Assembly: GCF_004634385.1 (NCBI RefSeq)
Contig: NZ_CP037895.1
Span: 2,827,245 to 2,891,244 of the forward strand
Direction: 5' to 3'
Length of the DNA stretch: 64,000 nucleotides
Source: Thermaerobacter sp. FW80
Lineage (GTDB): Bacteria; Bacillota; Sulfobacillia; Thermaerobacterales; Thermaerobacteraceae
Positions 36,195 to 45,832 of this stretch are shown piece by piece; within the stretch, counting starts at the first letter, position 1; the number at the start of each line of letters is the position of its first letter. Below the pieces are notes generated by a model. That model ran no database searches. It was not told the DNA's origin and saw only the letters and a list, made by a program, of their open reading frames with translations. The position numbers were made by a program, and so were the translations under genes.

Positions 36195-36803
36195 CTAGGG
36201 GCGACGTCCCTCCTCGGCGGCCTCCTTGGCCAACGGCGCCTCCGCCGGGGCGGCGAAGACCGGGTCGTCCAGCACCCGCGCCAGCCGCGGGTAGGCCACC
36301 AGCGCCAGGATCCCGGTGAGCAGGCCCTTGATCAGGTTGAACGGGGTGATCGCCGTGACCACGGTGGTCCCCACCTGGCCGGCCGGCACCCCCCACAGGG
36401 GCAGGAAGACGAAGTAGTTGGCCACGGCCATCACCGCGCTGGTGCTCACCGTGCCCACCAGCATCGCGAGCCCCAACGCCCAGCGGGTCCCCAGCCGCCG
36501 GTAGACCCACGCCGCGGGCACGACGTAGGCGATGCTGGCCAGCAGGTTGGCGGAGACGCCGATCCAGCCGGCAGTCGACTTGCCGGAGAAGAGGAAGAGC
36601 AGGTCCTTCACCAGGGCCACGCTGGCCCCCGCCGCGGGACCGAAGGCGAAGCCCCCCATCAGTACGGGCAGATCCCCGGGGTCGTACTTGAGGTAGGTGG
36701 GGATGAAGGGCAGCAGCGGCGTCAGCTGGACCTCCCACAGCATGAGGAGGAACGCCATGGAGGAAAGCAGCGCGAGGCGCACCATGCGCCGAACCACCGG
36801 CAT
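36195..36803 (-). CDS. ribU: Riboflavin ECF transporter S component
   Basis: Membrane substrate-binding subunit of an energy-coupling-factor importer for riboflavin. Six hydrophobic segments; family landmarks FIPTYLKYDPGDLPVLMGGFAFGP, VKDLLFLF, and FVFLPLWG with NLIKGLLTG. ATG 36803 with AGGGGGTG upstream. The FMN riboswitch in its leader supports the substrate. The shared ECF ATPases and T subunit are not in this window. The last 20 residues are charged. Confidence 0.9.
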   Translation of the reverse strand: MPVVRRMVRLALLSSMAFLLMLWEVQLTPLLPFIPTYLKYDPGDLPVLMGGFAFGPAAGASVALVKDLLFLFSGKSTAGWIGVSANLLASIAYVVPAAWVYRRLGTRWALGLAMLVGTVSTSAVMAVANYFVFLPLWGVPAGQVGTTVVTAITPFNLIKGLLTGILALVAYPRLARVLDDPVFAAPAEAPLAKEAAEEGRRP

Positions 36804-36836
36804 GCACCCCCTGGAGAGAGCGTGCGGGCGGGCATG

Positions 36837-36874
36837 AAAAAGCCCGTCCCGCCCAGCCCTTCGGGGGAACGGAC
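36837..36874 (-). terminator. Leader terminator before ribU
   Basis: On the leftward strand GTCCGTTCC pairs with GGGACGGGC (two G-T pairs) around a loop with its own small hairpin, followed by TTTTT (36841-36837) and then the ribU ribosome site 25-30 bases on. A competing pairing, GGGCGGG with CCCGCCC, spans the T-tract and could act as antiterminator. Probable expression platform of the FMN riboswitch. Confidence 0.6.
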
Positions 36875-37351
36875 GCAGGTGGACCCGTATGACCATGGTT
36901 GTCCGGGTCGTCGACCCCCCGGTGCGATGCCGCTGCGCGCAGCCCGCCGACGGTGCATCCCGCCCACCGGGCCGGTGGGCTGCGGCCTCGCGCCGCGTGC
37001 GCCCCATCGCCGGCGTGGATCGCACCGCCGCCAGCGGCACTGGCACCGCCGATCGGTGCGCCACCGCCGGTGCGCTCCACTACGGGAAACGGGAGCGCCA
37101 TCCCGTACGGGAGCCCCATCCCGCGCGCGAGGGTCTCCGGCGCACCCTGGCCCTTCGCCGCAGCCTCAGCGGAACCGGGGGATCGCGGGAGGCCACCACC
37201 CGTCCGCGGTGCAAAGGGAGCGGTGCGCCGCCTCGCCGCGTTCGTCCGACCTGCGGCCGTCGCCGGCGTGCCGCGAACCACCCGCGGCTGAGCCCGCGCA
37301 CGACCGCCGGCGGGACCGCATCGCACGTGCCGGCAACCGGGAGGTCCCGCG

Positions 37352-37576
37352 TCCCTTCCTTCTCCCATCCGGACTGTCACCGTCGGCTCCGGCTTCTCAC
37401 CGGAATCGGCCGCGCCCTTCACCGTGCCCTCGCGCCCAGCGGCGTCGACGACGATCGCGGCCGTCGACCCGCGGCTCGGCACTCCGGTACGCGGTTCGCG
37501 GGCTGGTGCGGTCGCACCAGGATTGGCGCGCCGCCATCACCGCCGGTCGGGACTTCCACCCTGCCCCGAAGGAAGG
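37352..37576 (-). ncRNA. FMN riboswitch (RFN element)
   Basis: Leftward strand shows the conserved core in order: CCTTCCTTCGGGGCAGGGTG, GAAGTCCCGACCGGCGGTGA, then after a variable GC-rich arm, ATTCCGGTGAGAAGCCGG, AGCCGACGGTGACAGTCCGG and ATGGGAGAAGG. P1 is CCTTCC with GGAAGG. It precedes ribU, the classic riboflavin-uptake target; FMN binding should switch expression off. The distance from aptamer to the ribU terminator, about 480 bases, is unusually long, and 36875-37351 contains no gene I can support. Confidence 0.93.
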
Positions 37577-37628
37577 TCATGGATTTTGGAGGTGAGGACC
37601 GTCCGGACGAAAACCCACCTCTAGATTC

Positions 37629-37634
37629 ACTATA
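37629..37634 (-). promoter_or_regulatory. Extended -10 promoter of the riboswitch-ribU transcript
   Basis: Leftward TGGTATAGT is an extended -10 box (TG-N-TATAGT) about 50 bases before the aptamer begins. No good -35 is seen, as is common with extended -10 promoters. The region 37577-37782 is otherwise empty. Confidence 0.5.
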
Positions 37635-37782
37635 CCAGAGATTCGGCAAGAGGCCGCGCCGATGGATTGGCCGGCCGCGTGCCGGTCGCCATGGATCAAC
37701 GCCCGTCGTCGTGAAGGGAGGGGGTGTCGGGCGAGCATCATTGTGACGGGCGGCGCAGCGCAGTTGTTCGCTGCGCAGGTCG

Positions 37783-38988
37783 TCACGGACGGCGTCGCGC
37801 GGGTTCCGTCGCGCGGGTTTTGAACACGACGTAGAGGACAAGCCCGGCCAGCACCTGCGTGAGCAGGGAAAAGCCGACCACATACCCCGTGCCGTGTTCA
37901 TACAGCCAGCCCATGACGACGCTCCCCGCCAGCCAGGCACCGCCGAAGAGAAGGGAAAAGACGCCGAAAGCCGTAGCCCGGCCACCGGGTGGCGTCAAAT
38001 CCGCCAGGGCCGCGCGCAGGATGCTCTCTTGCAAACCGAGGGCAGCTCCCCACGCCAGGATGCCGATCCAGACGACCCGCGCTGAGGGGCCCAGGGCCAG
38101 GGCACCCTCGGCGGTGAACAGCGGGAGGGCCATCAGGGTCCTCAAGCCATGACGATCGTAGAGCCGATCCAGGGCCAGGGCGGACACGGCGTCGACGGCC
38201 ATGGCCAGGGCGAAGGCCATGGGGATGGAAGGCTCATCCAGCACGCCCCGGTGCTCGAAGTGATAGGCCAACAGCTGGAAGTGGGCAAATCCGGCCACCG
38301 ACAGCACGATGAAGCCGAAAAAGGGCAGAAGCGGCCCCAGTCCAGCGGGAGGGTCCGCCGTACCGGCCCTTGGGCGGCCCGCCGCGGGCGCCGAGGCCTG
38401 GTCGCCTGGGCGCCCTTCGCAGCCTGGCGGCCCTTCGAACTCCTGCGGAGCCGGATAGCGCCAGCGGGTCACGACCAGCAAGGCCAGCGTGAGGGCGGCA
38501 GGGATCGCCAGCCAGGCGAAGGCGCGACGAACGCCGCCACCCTGCGCCAGGACAAAGGCCACCACAAGAGGCCCGACCACCGCCCCCACCTGGTCCAGGG
38601 CCTCGTGCAAACCGAACCCGTACCCGCGGCCCGTCTGTTGCACGGCGAAGGACAGCATGGCGTCCCGCGCCGGGGTCCGGATGGCCTTGCCGAACCGTTC
38701 CAGCAGGATCAGTCCCGATGCCACCGGCCAGTTTCCGGCGAGGGCAAGCAGCGGAACGGCCACCAGGTTGAGGACGTAACCAAGGCCGGCGAGGAACCAG
38801 TAGCGGCCGGTCCGGTCTGCGACGCGGCCAAAAGGGAGCCGCAGCGCGTAGCCGACAAACTCCCCGAGCCCGGCGGTCCAGCCGACGACCGCCGCACCCG
38901 CACCCAGCTGCAGCAGAAAGGGCCCCGTCACGCTGCGGGCCCCTTCGTACGTGACGTCCGTGAACAAGCTGATCAAACCGGCCAGCAC
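37783..38988 (-). CDS. MFS transporter
   Basis: About 12 membrane helices with a central Gly/Ala/Pro-rich cytosolic loop near residues 185-220. MFS landmarks: FTDVTYEGARSVTGPFLLQLG, GRVADRTGRYWFLAG, ERFGKAIRTPARDAMLS and LDRLYDRHGLRT. The group resembles the YbfB/BCR-like MFS proteins whose N-terminus reads LISLFADVTYEGARS. GTG 38988 is the only start in frame before a TAG 17 codons upstream (QFIVLAGL precedes it), so the first helix may have lost a few residues. Codon use is slightly less GC-extreme than its neighbours, which might reflect transfer. Substrate unknown. Confidence 0.82.
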   Translation of the reverse strand: MLAGLISLFTDVTYEGARSVTGPFLLQLGAGAAVVGWTAGLGEFVGYALRLPFGRVADRTGRYWFLAGLGYVLNLVAVPLLALAGNWPVASGLILLERFGKAIRTPARDAMLSFAVQQTGRGYGFGLHEALDQVGAVVGPLVVAFVLAQGGGVRRAFAWLAIPAALTLALLVVTRWRYPAPQEFEGPPGCEGRPGDQASAPAAGRPRAGTADPPAGLGPLLPFFGFIVLSVAGFAHFQLLAYHFEHRGVLDEPSIPMAFALAMAVDAVSALALDRLYDRHGLRTLMALPLFTAEGALALGPSARVVWIGILAWGAALGLQESILRAALADLTPPGGRATAFGVFSLLFGGAWLAGSVVMGWLYEHGTGYVVGFSLLTQVLAGLVLYVVFKTRATEPARRRP

Positions 38989-39156
38989 GATGAACTGGAG
39001 CGCCCGGTCGCACCCCCAGGCACGGCCCTTCGTATCCTAGCAGTCGTTGCCATCGCGCCTAGGCCCTACGCCCGCTGTTACAAGGCGCCGGTCTCGGCCC
39101 CGGCCCTTCCGGGCAGGTTATGCCTGACGAACCGGATGACCGGTGGGGTGGTCGTC

Positions 39157-39348
39157 ATGGGCTGGGCGCTGACGCTGGTCGTGGTCGGACTTGCTCTGCT
39201 GCTGGTGGCACGGCTCGGCATTTTCGCCTTTACCCTGGGCCTCGGCCTGCTTCCTTTCCTGCTGATCGCCGGCGGAGTCATCTGGGCCGTGTCGACCGTT
39301 CTCGCCCGCCGCCGCAACGATGCTGGTGGCACCGGCGAACTTCGTTGA
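39157..39348 (+). CDS. Small two-helix membrane protein (hypothetical)
   Basis: 63 residues: two hydrophobic helices (VVGLALLLVARLGIFAF and LLPFLLIAGGVIWAVSTVL regions) and a short charged tail RRRNDAGGTGELR. GGTGGGGTGG precedes the ATG; an ATG 7 codons upstream is an alternative. Hydrophobic pattern and third-position bias support coding, but no family is recognised. It is divergent from the MFS gene. Confidence 0.5.
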   Translation: MGWALTLVVVGLALLLVARLGIFAFTLGLGLLPFLLIAGGVIWAVSTVLARRRNDAGGTGELR

Positions 39349-39677
39349 GCGCCAGGCAACCACCAACAAGGTTGAGTGCTGGGGGATCACCGTCAAGCCA
39401 GGGCCGGCAGGGGCGCGCCATGGCTTGGTGGCGGGGGCAGGAACCGCGCCGGCTTGCGACAGCACGCCGGCTCTCAGCGGCGCGGGGCGGCGCGGGGGGT
39501 TTTCACCGGTGCTCGGCGGCGTGCCGGCCTTGGAGACCGTTCAGGCTCTCCGAGACGCGCCCTGCTTTCGGGGCCGCGCCGGCTCGCGAAGCCATGCGGC
39601 GTTCGCGGCCGCCGGCTCTCAAAGCCGCGCCGGCGAGGGCCACGCCCCAGGCCCGCAGGTACGACCAGCTCCTGCAC
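39349..39677. other. Intergenic region with short GC-rich repeats
   Basis: 330 bases between the small membrane gene and lpd, which converge. Segments containing GCGCCGGCT-CGA/GCGCGCCGGCTCTCA recur loosely (near 39445, 39465, 39575, 39610). No T-tract terminator and no credible reading frame seen. Confidence 0.4.
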
Positions 39678-41162
39678 CTAACGCTTCCCCAGCACGTGGA
39701 TGGCGTGGCCCAGCCCCGCCTCCGCCGCCTCCATCACCGCCTCGCTTAGGGTCGGGTGGGCGTGGATGGTGAGGGCCAGGTCCTCCAGGGTGGCGCCCAT
39801 CTCGATGGCCAGGGCCAGTTCGGCCACTAGATCGGACGCCTCCGGCCCCACGATCCCCGCGCCCAAGACCACGCCCGTCTCCCGGTCGGCCACCAGCTTG
39901 ACGAACCCGTCCCGCTCGCCCAGCGTCAGGGCGCGCCCGTTGGCGGCATACGGGAAGCGGCCCACCACGGGGTCGTAGCCCTGCTGGCGCGCCTGCTCCT
40001 CCGTGAGCCCCACCGTGGCGATCTCCGGGTCGGTGAAGATCGGCGCCGGCACGGCGACGTAATCGGCCGCCGCCGGCAGCCCGGCGATGACCTCCGCCGC
40101 CACGATCCCCTCCCGGCTCGCCTTGTGGGCCAGCATGGGCCCGGGCACGATGTCGCCGATGGCAAAGATGTGCCGCTGGCGCGTCCGCCGCTGGGCGTCG
40201 ACCTGCACCCGGCCGCGCTCGTCCAGCTCCACGCCCACCCGCTCCAGGCCCAGCCCGTCGGTGTTGGGCCGCCGGCCCACGCTGACCAGCACCGCATCGG
40301 CCACCACGGCCTGTTCTTCCGATCCGGACGAACCGGCCGATCCCCGTGCACCGGCTCCCGCCGCCCCCTCCCCGCGGGGCTCGGGCCGGAACACCACCCG
40401 GACCCCCTCGCCGCCGGGCTCCTCTTCCCACCCCAGGACGCGGACGCCGGTGTGGACCTTGACCCCCAGCTGGCGGAGGCGCCGGGCCACCACCTGCACC
40501 AGCTCGGGATCGGTGCCGGGGAGCAGCTGGTCCGCCAGCTCCAGCACCGTCACCGCCGAGCCCAGCTTGGCAAAGGCGGTGCCCAGCTCCAGGCCGATGT
40601 ACCCGCCCCCGATCACCACCAGCCGCAGGGGCAGGTGGTCCAGGGCCAGGGCGTCCGAGGAATCCAGGATCCGCACGCCGTCGAAGCCAAAGCCCGGCAG
40701 CTCCACGGGCCGCGAGCCCGTGGCCACGATGCAGTGCTTGAAGCGGTAGACCTCGTTGCCGCCGCCGGGGTTCTCGACCCGCACCTGGTTCGGGCCGGTG
40801 AAGGTCGCCCGCCCCTTCACCACCGTCACGCCGTGGCCCTTCAGCAGCTGCGCGACGCCGCTCGTCAGCCGCTGGACCACCGCCTGCTTCCACCCCTGCA
40901 GCCGGCCGAAGTCCAGGCGCGCCCCCTCGACCACGATGCCGCGCTCGGCCTCGCGCGCCAGGCGGTGGTAGGCCTTGGCGGCGTCGATCAGCGCCTTGGA
41001 GGGGATGCACCCCACGTTGAGGCACACGCCGCCGAGGCGATCCTTCTCCACCAGGGTGACGTCCTTGCCGAGCTGCGCCGCGCGGATGGCGGCCACGTAG
41101 CCGCCCGGCCCGCCGCCGATGACCAGGACCTCCGTCTCCGTCGCGACTTCGCCGACGACCAT
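39678..41162 (-). CDS. lpd: Dihydrolipoamide dehydrogenase (E3)
   Basis: Reoxidises dihydrolipoamide on E2 with NAD+. FAD site VIGGGPGGYVAAIRAAQLG, redox disulfide GGVCLNVGCIPSK, NAD site IGGGYIGLELGTAFAKLG, and the C-terminal HAHPTLSEAVMEA with the active-site His-Glu. A 28-residue Gly/Ser/Ala insert sits between strands near residue 265 and contains a copy of the dispersed 12-bp word (40326). ATG 41162 follows GGGAGTGG. Last gene of the pyruvate dehydrogenase operon. Confidence 0.95.
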   Translation of the reverse strand: MVVGEVATETEVLVIGGGPGGYVAAIRAAQLGKDVTLVEKDRLGGVCLNVGCIPSKALIDAAKAYHRLAREAERGIVVEGARLDFGRLQGWKQAVVQRLTSGVAQLLKGHGVTVVKGRATFTGPNQVRVENPGGGNEVYRFKHCIVATGSRPVELPGFGFDGVRILDSSDALALDHLPLRLVVIGGGYIGLELGTAFAKLGSAVTVLELADQLLPGTDPELVQVVARRLRQLGVKVHTGVRVLGWEEEPGGEGVRVVFRPEPRGEGAAGAGARGSAGSSGSEEQAVVADAVLVSVGRRPNTDGLGLERVGVELDERGRVQVDAQRRTRQRHIFAIGDIVPGPMLAHKASREGIVAAEVIAGLPAAADYVAVPAPIFTDPEIATVGLTEEQARQQGYDPVVGRFPYAANGRALTLGERDGFVKLVADRETGVVLGAGIVGPEASDLVAELALAIEMGATLEDLALTIHAHPTLSEAVMEAAEAGLGHAIHVLGKR

Positions 41163-41298
41163 CGCATCCACTCCCGTCTCCACAGAACCCAGGTCCCGCA
41201 CCGCCGCAGCGAGGCGTTGCGTCCATTCGGTCCGGGCACCGCACGACCCGGGGCCGGAGCCGCGGTTCCCTTCGGGCCGCGGTGGATCCCCCAGGACC

Positions 41299-42918
41299 TC
41301 AGGCCATCTCCAAGAACAGCAGGCTCGGCTGCTCCAGGTACGCCTTGATCCGGTTGACGAACCGCACCGCGTCGGCGCCGTCGGCCACCCGGTGGTCGAA
41401 GCTCAGGGCGAGGTAGGTGATGGTCCGCACCACGATCTGCCCGTCCCGCACCACCGGCGTCTCCCGGAACTTGTGCACCCCCAGGATCGCCACCTCGGGG
41501 TAGTTGATGATGGGCGTCGACCACACGCCGCCGCCCAGGGCGCCCACGTTGGTGATGGTGAAGGTGGAGCCCCGCACGTCGTCCAGGGCGATGCGCCGTG
41601 CCCGCGCCGCCTCGGTCAGGGCGGCGATCTCCCGGGCGATCTGGAAGATGCTCTTGCGATCCACGTCGCGCACCACCGGGACGATCAGGCCCTCGTCGGT
41701 GGCCGTCGCCACGCCGATGTGGTAGTAGCCCTTGAGCACGATCTCCTGCCGCTCGTCGTCGAGGCTGGCGTTGAAGATCGGGAACTGCTGCAGGGCCGCC
41801 ACCACCGCCTTGGCGATGAAGGGCAGGTAGGTGAGCTTGATCCCCCGCTCCTCGGCCAGGGGCAGCGCCGTGCGCCGCAGCTCGACGAGTTCGGTGACGT
41901 CGACCTCCTCCACGTGGGTGACGTGGGGTGCGGTGTACATCGACTGGACCATCTTCTCGGCGATGCGCTTGCGCAGGCCGCGCAAGGGCACGCGCTGCTC
42001 GCCGCCGGGGGGCACGGCCGGAACCCCGGGAGCGGCCGGGGCCTCGGGTGCGGCCTGGGCTGCCGGTGCAGCGGGACCTGGCGGCGCCACCGGGGTCGCA
42101 GGCCCCGCCGGCCCACCGGGTCGCGTTGCCGCCGGCACGCCCGTTGGGGAGGGCGCCGTGAGGGTCGAACCGGCTCCCGCCGCGGGAAGCGCCGCGCCCG
42201 GCGCCCCACCCCCCGGAGCCGCCGCCACCGGCTGCGCCCCCGCCGCCCGGGCGGCGGCAAAGGCTCGCACGTCCTCGGCCGTCACCCGGCCCGCCGGGCC
42301 CGTGCCCGGCACCAGCCGGATGTCGACCCCCAGTTCCCGGGCCAGGCGGCGGGTTGCCGGCGTAGCCAGCACCCGCCGCCCGTCGGGGGCCGGGGCACCG
42401 GGCGCGGCCGCCGGCGCAACCCCCGCCGGCGCAACCCCGGGCGGGCCTGCAGGCCCTTCCGGGCGTGCCGCCACCGCCCCCCGCGCGGCACGAGCAGCCG
42501 CCGCTCCCGGGGCCCCCGCCGCGGACGAACCGGCTTCAGCAGGCCCGGCCGCTGCAGCTGCCGTCCCGGCGCCCGGCGCCGGGTTCGCCCCCGCCCCGGC
42601 GGGACCGGCGGCAGGTGCCCCCGCCCCCGTCGGGCCGGCTGTCGCCGGGGCCGCCGCCCTGGCTGGTTCGTCCGCGCGGGCCTCGGTGTCGATCACCACG
42701 ATGACGCTGCCGACCGGGACCACGTCGCCCTCCTTCGCCCGCAGCTCTCGCACCACCCCCGCCACCGGCGAGGGGATCTCCACGGTGGCCTTGTCGGTCT
42801 GGACCTCCACCAGCGGCTGGTCCTCCTGGATCCGGTCGCCGGGCTTGACCAGCCAGCGGACGATCTCCCCCTCGTGGATGCCCTCGCCCACGTCGGGGAG
42901 CCGGAACTCGTAGGCCAT
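41299..42918 (-). CDS. pdhC: 2-oxo acid dehydrogenase E2 (dihydrolipoyl acyltransferase)
   Basis: Core acetyltransferase. Residues 1-78 are one lipoyl domain with Lys43 (QTDKATVEI); 80-165 an Ala/Pro/Gly linker; 165-205 a peripheral subunit-binding domain ([15 protein letters not shown]...[11 protein letters not shown]); 205-305 a second linker; 305-539 the catalytic domain ending with [14 protein letters not shown] (HxxxDG). ATG 42918. The linkers hold the dispersed 12-bp word (42523). The acyl-CoA used is most likely acetyl-CoA, but a branched-chain role cannot be excluded from E2 alone. Confidence 0.95.
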   Translation of the reverse strand: MAYEFRLPDVGEGIHEGEIVRWLVKPGDRIQEDQPLVEVQTDKATVEIPSPVAGVVRELRAKEGDVVPVGSVIVVIDTEARADEPARAAAPATAGPTGAGAPAAGPAGAGANPAPGAGTAAAAAGPAEAGSSAAGAPGAAAARAARGAVAARPEGPAGPPGVAPAGVAPAAAPGAPAPDGRRVLATPATRRLARELGVDIRLVPGTGPAGRVTAEDVRAFAAARAAGAQPVAAAPGGGAPGAALPAAGAGSTLTAPSPTGVPAATRPGGPAGPATPVAPPGPAAPAAQAAPEAPAAPGVPAVPPGGEQRVPLRGLRKRIAEKMVQSMYTAPHVTHVEEVDVTELVELRRTALPLAEERGIKLTYLPFIAKAVVAALQQFPIFNASLDDERQEIVLKGYYHIGVATATDEGLIVPVVRDVDRKSIFQIAREIAALTEAARARRIALDDVRGSTFTITNVGALGGGVWSTPIINYPEVAILGVHKFRETPVVRDGQIVVRTITYLALSFDHRVADGADAVRFVNRIKAYLEQPSLLFLEMA

Positions 42919-43365
42919 GCCCCGCACCTCGCCTTTCCCCGTTGCCGGCCCTCGCCGAACCCTCGCGTCGACCAAGAGACCCGAACTCGCCCTAGCCCTG
43001 CTCCCGGACCGCGGCCCGCAGCGGGCCCCGACCCCCTGCGGCACCGGGCCGGGCGGGGTCCCGCCCGGCATCCGCCCGCGTCGCCGCGGCCATCGTACCG
43101 CCGGCAGCGTCCCGCGCTCCTCCCCGGTCGCGTCGCGGCCGCGGTTCCCTCACCGGACCCCGCCACACGCTCCGGCGGACCCTCTCGGGAGGGGGCGGCC
43201 CCGCCCACCGGCACCGGTCGCCGCACCGCGCGGCATCCCACGCCCTGGCGGACTCTAGTCCCTTTCCCGGGCTCCCGAGGCGAAGCCGAGCCGCCGGGAC
43301 TCGCCCCCCGCCCTCGCCGCGACGCGACACGGCGCGCCAGGACGCGGCCGGCACCGTGGACGGGC
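42919..43365 (-). other. Gap inside the pdh operon with a perfect hairpin
   Basis: 450 bases between E1beta and E2 with no credible gene. CCGGGCGGG-GT-CCCGCCCGG (43049-43068) is a perfect 9-bp hairpin about 130 bases before the E2 start. It may mark partial termination, processing or a separate E2-E3 promoter. Such a gap is long for genes of one complex. Confidence 0.45.
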
Positions 43366-44343
43366 TCAGAAGCTCAGGACCCGCTCCACACCCCGGATCA
43401 CCCGGTCCTTGTTGGGGAGGTAGTAGTCCTCCAGGTGGAAGAGGGGCATCGGCGTGTCGAACCCCGCCACCCGGTACACCGGCGCCTCCAGGTACAAGAG
43501 CGCCCGTTCGTTGATCAGCGCCACGATCTCCGCCCCGAAGCCGGCCGTCTTGGGCGCCTCGTGGACCACCAGGGCGCGGCCCGTCTTCTGCACCGCCGCC
43601 ACGATGGCCTCCACGTCCACCGGGCTCAGGGTCCTGAGGTCGACGATCTCGCACTCGATGCCGCGGCCGGCCAGCTCCTCCGCCGCCTCCTCCACGATCC
43701 GCACCATGGCGCCCCAGGTGAAGATGGCGACGTCGCGCCCCTCCCGCACCGTACGCGCGCGGCCGATGGGGACGGTGTACGCCTCCTCCGGCACCTCCTG
43801 CCGGAAGGCGCGGTAGATCCGCTTGGGTTCGAAGAAGATCACCGGGTCCGGGTCGCGGATGGCGGCGATCAAGAGGCCCTTGGTGTCGTAGGGGGTGCTG
43901 GGGATCACCACCTTGAGCCCCGGCTGGTGGATGAACCAGGCCTCCGGGCTGTCGGAGTGGTGCTCGGGGGCGCGGATGCCGCCGCCCCACGGCGCCCGGA
44001 TCACCAGCGGGCAGCTGAAGCGGCCGCGGGAGCGGGTGCGGATCCGGGCCGCGTGGTTGACAATCTGGTCGAAGGCCGGCGCCATGAACCCCTCGAACTG
44101 GATCTCGGCCACCGGCCGCAGGCCGTAGATGGCCATGCCGATGGCCGTGCCGACGATACCCGACTCGGCCAGGGGGGTGTCGATCACCCGCTTCTCCCCG
44201 AACCGCTCGTACAGGCCCTCGGTGGCGCGGAAGACCCCGCCGTTGACGCCGACGTCCTCGCCCAGGACGACCACCCGCTCGTCCCGCTCCATCTCGGTGC
44301 GCAGGGCGTCGGCCACCGCCTGGACGATGGTCAGCTTGGCCAT
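43366..44343 (-). CDS. pdhB: Pyruvate dehydrogenase E1 beta subunit
   Basis: Forms the alpha2beta2 thiamine-diphosphate decarboxylase with PdhA. Landmarks: VVVLGEDVGVNGGVFRAT, TPLAESGIVGTAIGMA, the loop EIQFEGFMAPAFDQIVNHAAR, and PRIYRA-type FEPKRIYRAFRQEVPEE. 325 residues is normal. The ATG overlaps the pdhA stop (ATGA), enforcing equal translation. Confidence 0.95.
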   Translation of the reverse strand: MAKLTIVQAVADALRTEMERDERVVVLGEDVGVNGGVFRATEGLYERFGEKRVIDTPLAESGIVGTAIGMAIYGLRPVAEIQFEGFMAPAFDQIVNHAARIRTRSRGRFSCPLVIRAPWGGGIRAPEHHSDSPEAWFIHQPGLKVVIPSTPYDTKGLLIAAIRDPDPVIFFEPKRIYRAFRQEVPEEAYTVPIGRARTVREGRDVAIFTWGAMVRIVEEAAEELAGRGIECEIVDLRTLSPVDVEAIVAAVQKTGRALVVHEAPKTAGFGAEIVALINERALLYLEAPVYRVAGFDTPMPLFHLEDYYLPNKDRVIRGVERVLSF

Positions 44344-45695
44344 CACCACCCACCCCCCCGGGCATCCCCCGAGGCCCCGGCGCCGCCCGCGCCGCCGCCG
44401 GCCCGCGGAGGGCTCGGGTCGCCGCCGGCGGCCGCGCCCGCCGCACCGGCTGGGCCCCCCGCCCGACCGCCGCGGGTGGAACCGGCCCCGCCCTCGGGCG
44501 CGCCGGCCGCGTTCGTCCCGGAAGAACCGGCCCGGCCGGTCGGGGCAGCCCCCGCGCCGCCGCCCCCCGTGCCGTCCCCGCTGCCGCCGGCCCCGGTGCC
44601 GCCGCCCGGGGTGCCGCTGGTCCGCCCGAGCTCCTCCAGCAGCTCCCGCCGCTGCTCCTCGAGATGCCACGGCAGCTGGGCGTAGACGTAGTCGAAGATG
44701 CTCTCCGGCGCCGCCTTGGGCATCTGCTCGACGGCCCGGACGGCGGCGGCGATGCGATCCCGGGCCTCCTCGGCGATGGCCCGGTCCTGGGCCTCGTCCA
44801 GGAGCCCCTTGGCCATGAGGAACCGGCGCATGCGGGTGATGGGGTCGCGGCGCTCCCGCCACTCCTCCACTTCCTCGGGGGTGCGGTAGCGGGTGGGGTC
44901 GTCGGCGGTGGTGTGGGGACCGAAGCGGTAGGTCACGGCCTCGATCAGCGTCGGGCCCTCCCCCGCTCGGGCGCGGTCCAGGGCCTCCCTGGTCACCTTG
45001 TAGACCGCCAGCACGTCGTTGCCGTCGACCCGGACGCCGGGGAAGCCGTAGGCCACCGCCTTCTGGGCGATGGTCTCGCTGGCCGTCTGGCGGTGCAGGG
45101 GAACGCTGATGGCGAACTGGTTGTTCTGGCAGAAGAAGACCACCGGCGCCTTGAAGACCCCGGCGAAGTTGCACCCCTCGTGGAAGTCGCCCTCGGAGGT
45201 GGCGCCGTCGCCGAAGTAGACGATGAAGGCCCGCCGGTCGCCGCGGATCTTCGCCGCCCAGGCGGCGCCGACGGCGTGGGGGATCTGGGTGGCGATGGGC
45301 ACCGCCACGGTGAACACGTTGACGTGCTCCGGGATCCGGTTGCCCTCTTCGCGGCCCATCCAGTACAGCAGCACGTTCTCCATCGGCAGGCCGTGGATCA
45401 TGGTCACCGCGTGCTCGCGGTACGACGGGAAGACCCAGTCGTCCGGCTCGAGGGCGAAGGCGCTGCCCACCTGGGCCGCCTCCTGGCCGGCCAGGGGTGC
45501 GTAGGTGCCCATGCGCCCCTGGCGCTGCAGGTTCAGGCACCGCTCGTCGAAGATCCGGGCGAAGACCATCCACCGGTAGAACTCGAGGAGCCTCGCGTCG
45601 TCCAGGTCAGGGGGCTCCCCGACCAGGTTGCCGTCGGGGTCCAGCACCCGGACCATCGCGAAGGTCTCCTCCCGGAGGTGGTGTAAGCTGCCCAC
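44343..45695 (-). CDS. pdhA: Pyruvate dehydrogenase E1 alpha subunit
   Basis: Thiamine-diphosphate subunit: GDGATSEGDFHEGCNFAGVF carries the GDG...N cofactor motif, and RFGPHTTADDPTRYR is the phosphorylation-loop equivalent. The family part is about 365 residues. A Gly/Ala/Thr-rich tail of about 85 residues follows, not expected in the family, and includes a near copy of the dispersed word. GTG start behind GGGGGAG. First gene of the leftward pdhA-pdhB-pdhC-lpd operon. A branched-chain 2-oxo acid role is the alternative. Confidence 0.93.
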   Translation of the reverse strand: MGSLHHLREETFAMVRVLDPDGNLVGEPPDLDDARLLEFYRWMVFARIFDERCLNLQRQGRMGTYAPLAGQEAAQVGSAFALEPDDWVFPSYREHAVTMIHGLPMENVLLYWMGREEGNRIPEHVNVFTVAVPIATQIPHAVGAAWAAKIRGDRRAFIVYFGDGATSEGDFHEGCNFAGVFKAPVVFFCQNNQFAISVPLHRQTASETIAQKAVAYGFPGVRVDGNDVLAVYKVTREALDRARAGEGPTLIEAVTYRFGPHTTADDPTRYRTPEEVEEWRERRDPITRMRRFLMAKGLLDEAQDRAIAEEARDRIAAAVRAVEQMPKAAPESIFDYVYAQLPWHLEEQRRELLEELGRTSGTPGGGTGAGGSGDGTGGGGAGAAPTGRAGSSGTNAAGAPEGGAGSTRGGRAGGPAGAAGAAAGGDPSPPRAGGGAGGAGASGDARGGGW

Positions 45696-45832
45696 GCCGC
45701 TCCCCCCTGTCGCACCGAACCCCGTCGGCGCGAGCCGGCCCTCGCCCCGCGAGGCTTACAAACGGTCGTTAGACACCGCCCATCCGGTTCAGTTCGGTTG
45801 CGCGGTGGCATTCCCTGCCTCGCCCCGGGCGG
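45696..45832 (-). promoter_or_regulatory. pdhA upstream region with small palindrome
   Basis: AACG-GT-CGTT at 45761-45770, within a slightly A+T-richer patch, has the size and symmetry of a TetR-type operator half pair. It is 65 bases upstream of pdhA and 70 bases upstream of the DUF499 stop side. No firm -35/-10 pair. Confidence 0.3.

Noticed and set aside
41119-44685. 1188-residue rightward frame opposite the pdh genes
   Set aside because: Antisense shadow; the leftward frames encode complete E1, E2 and E3 domains.
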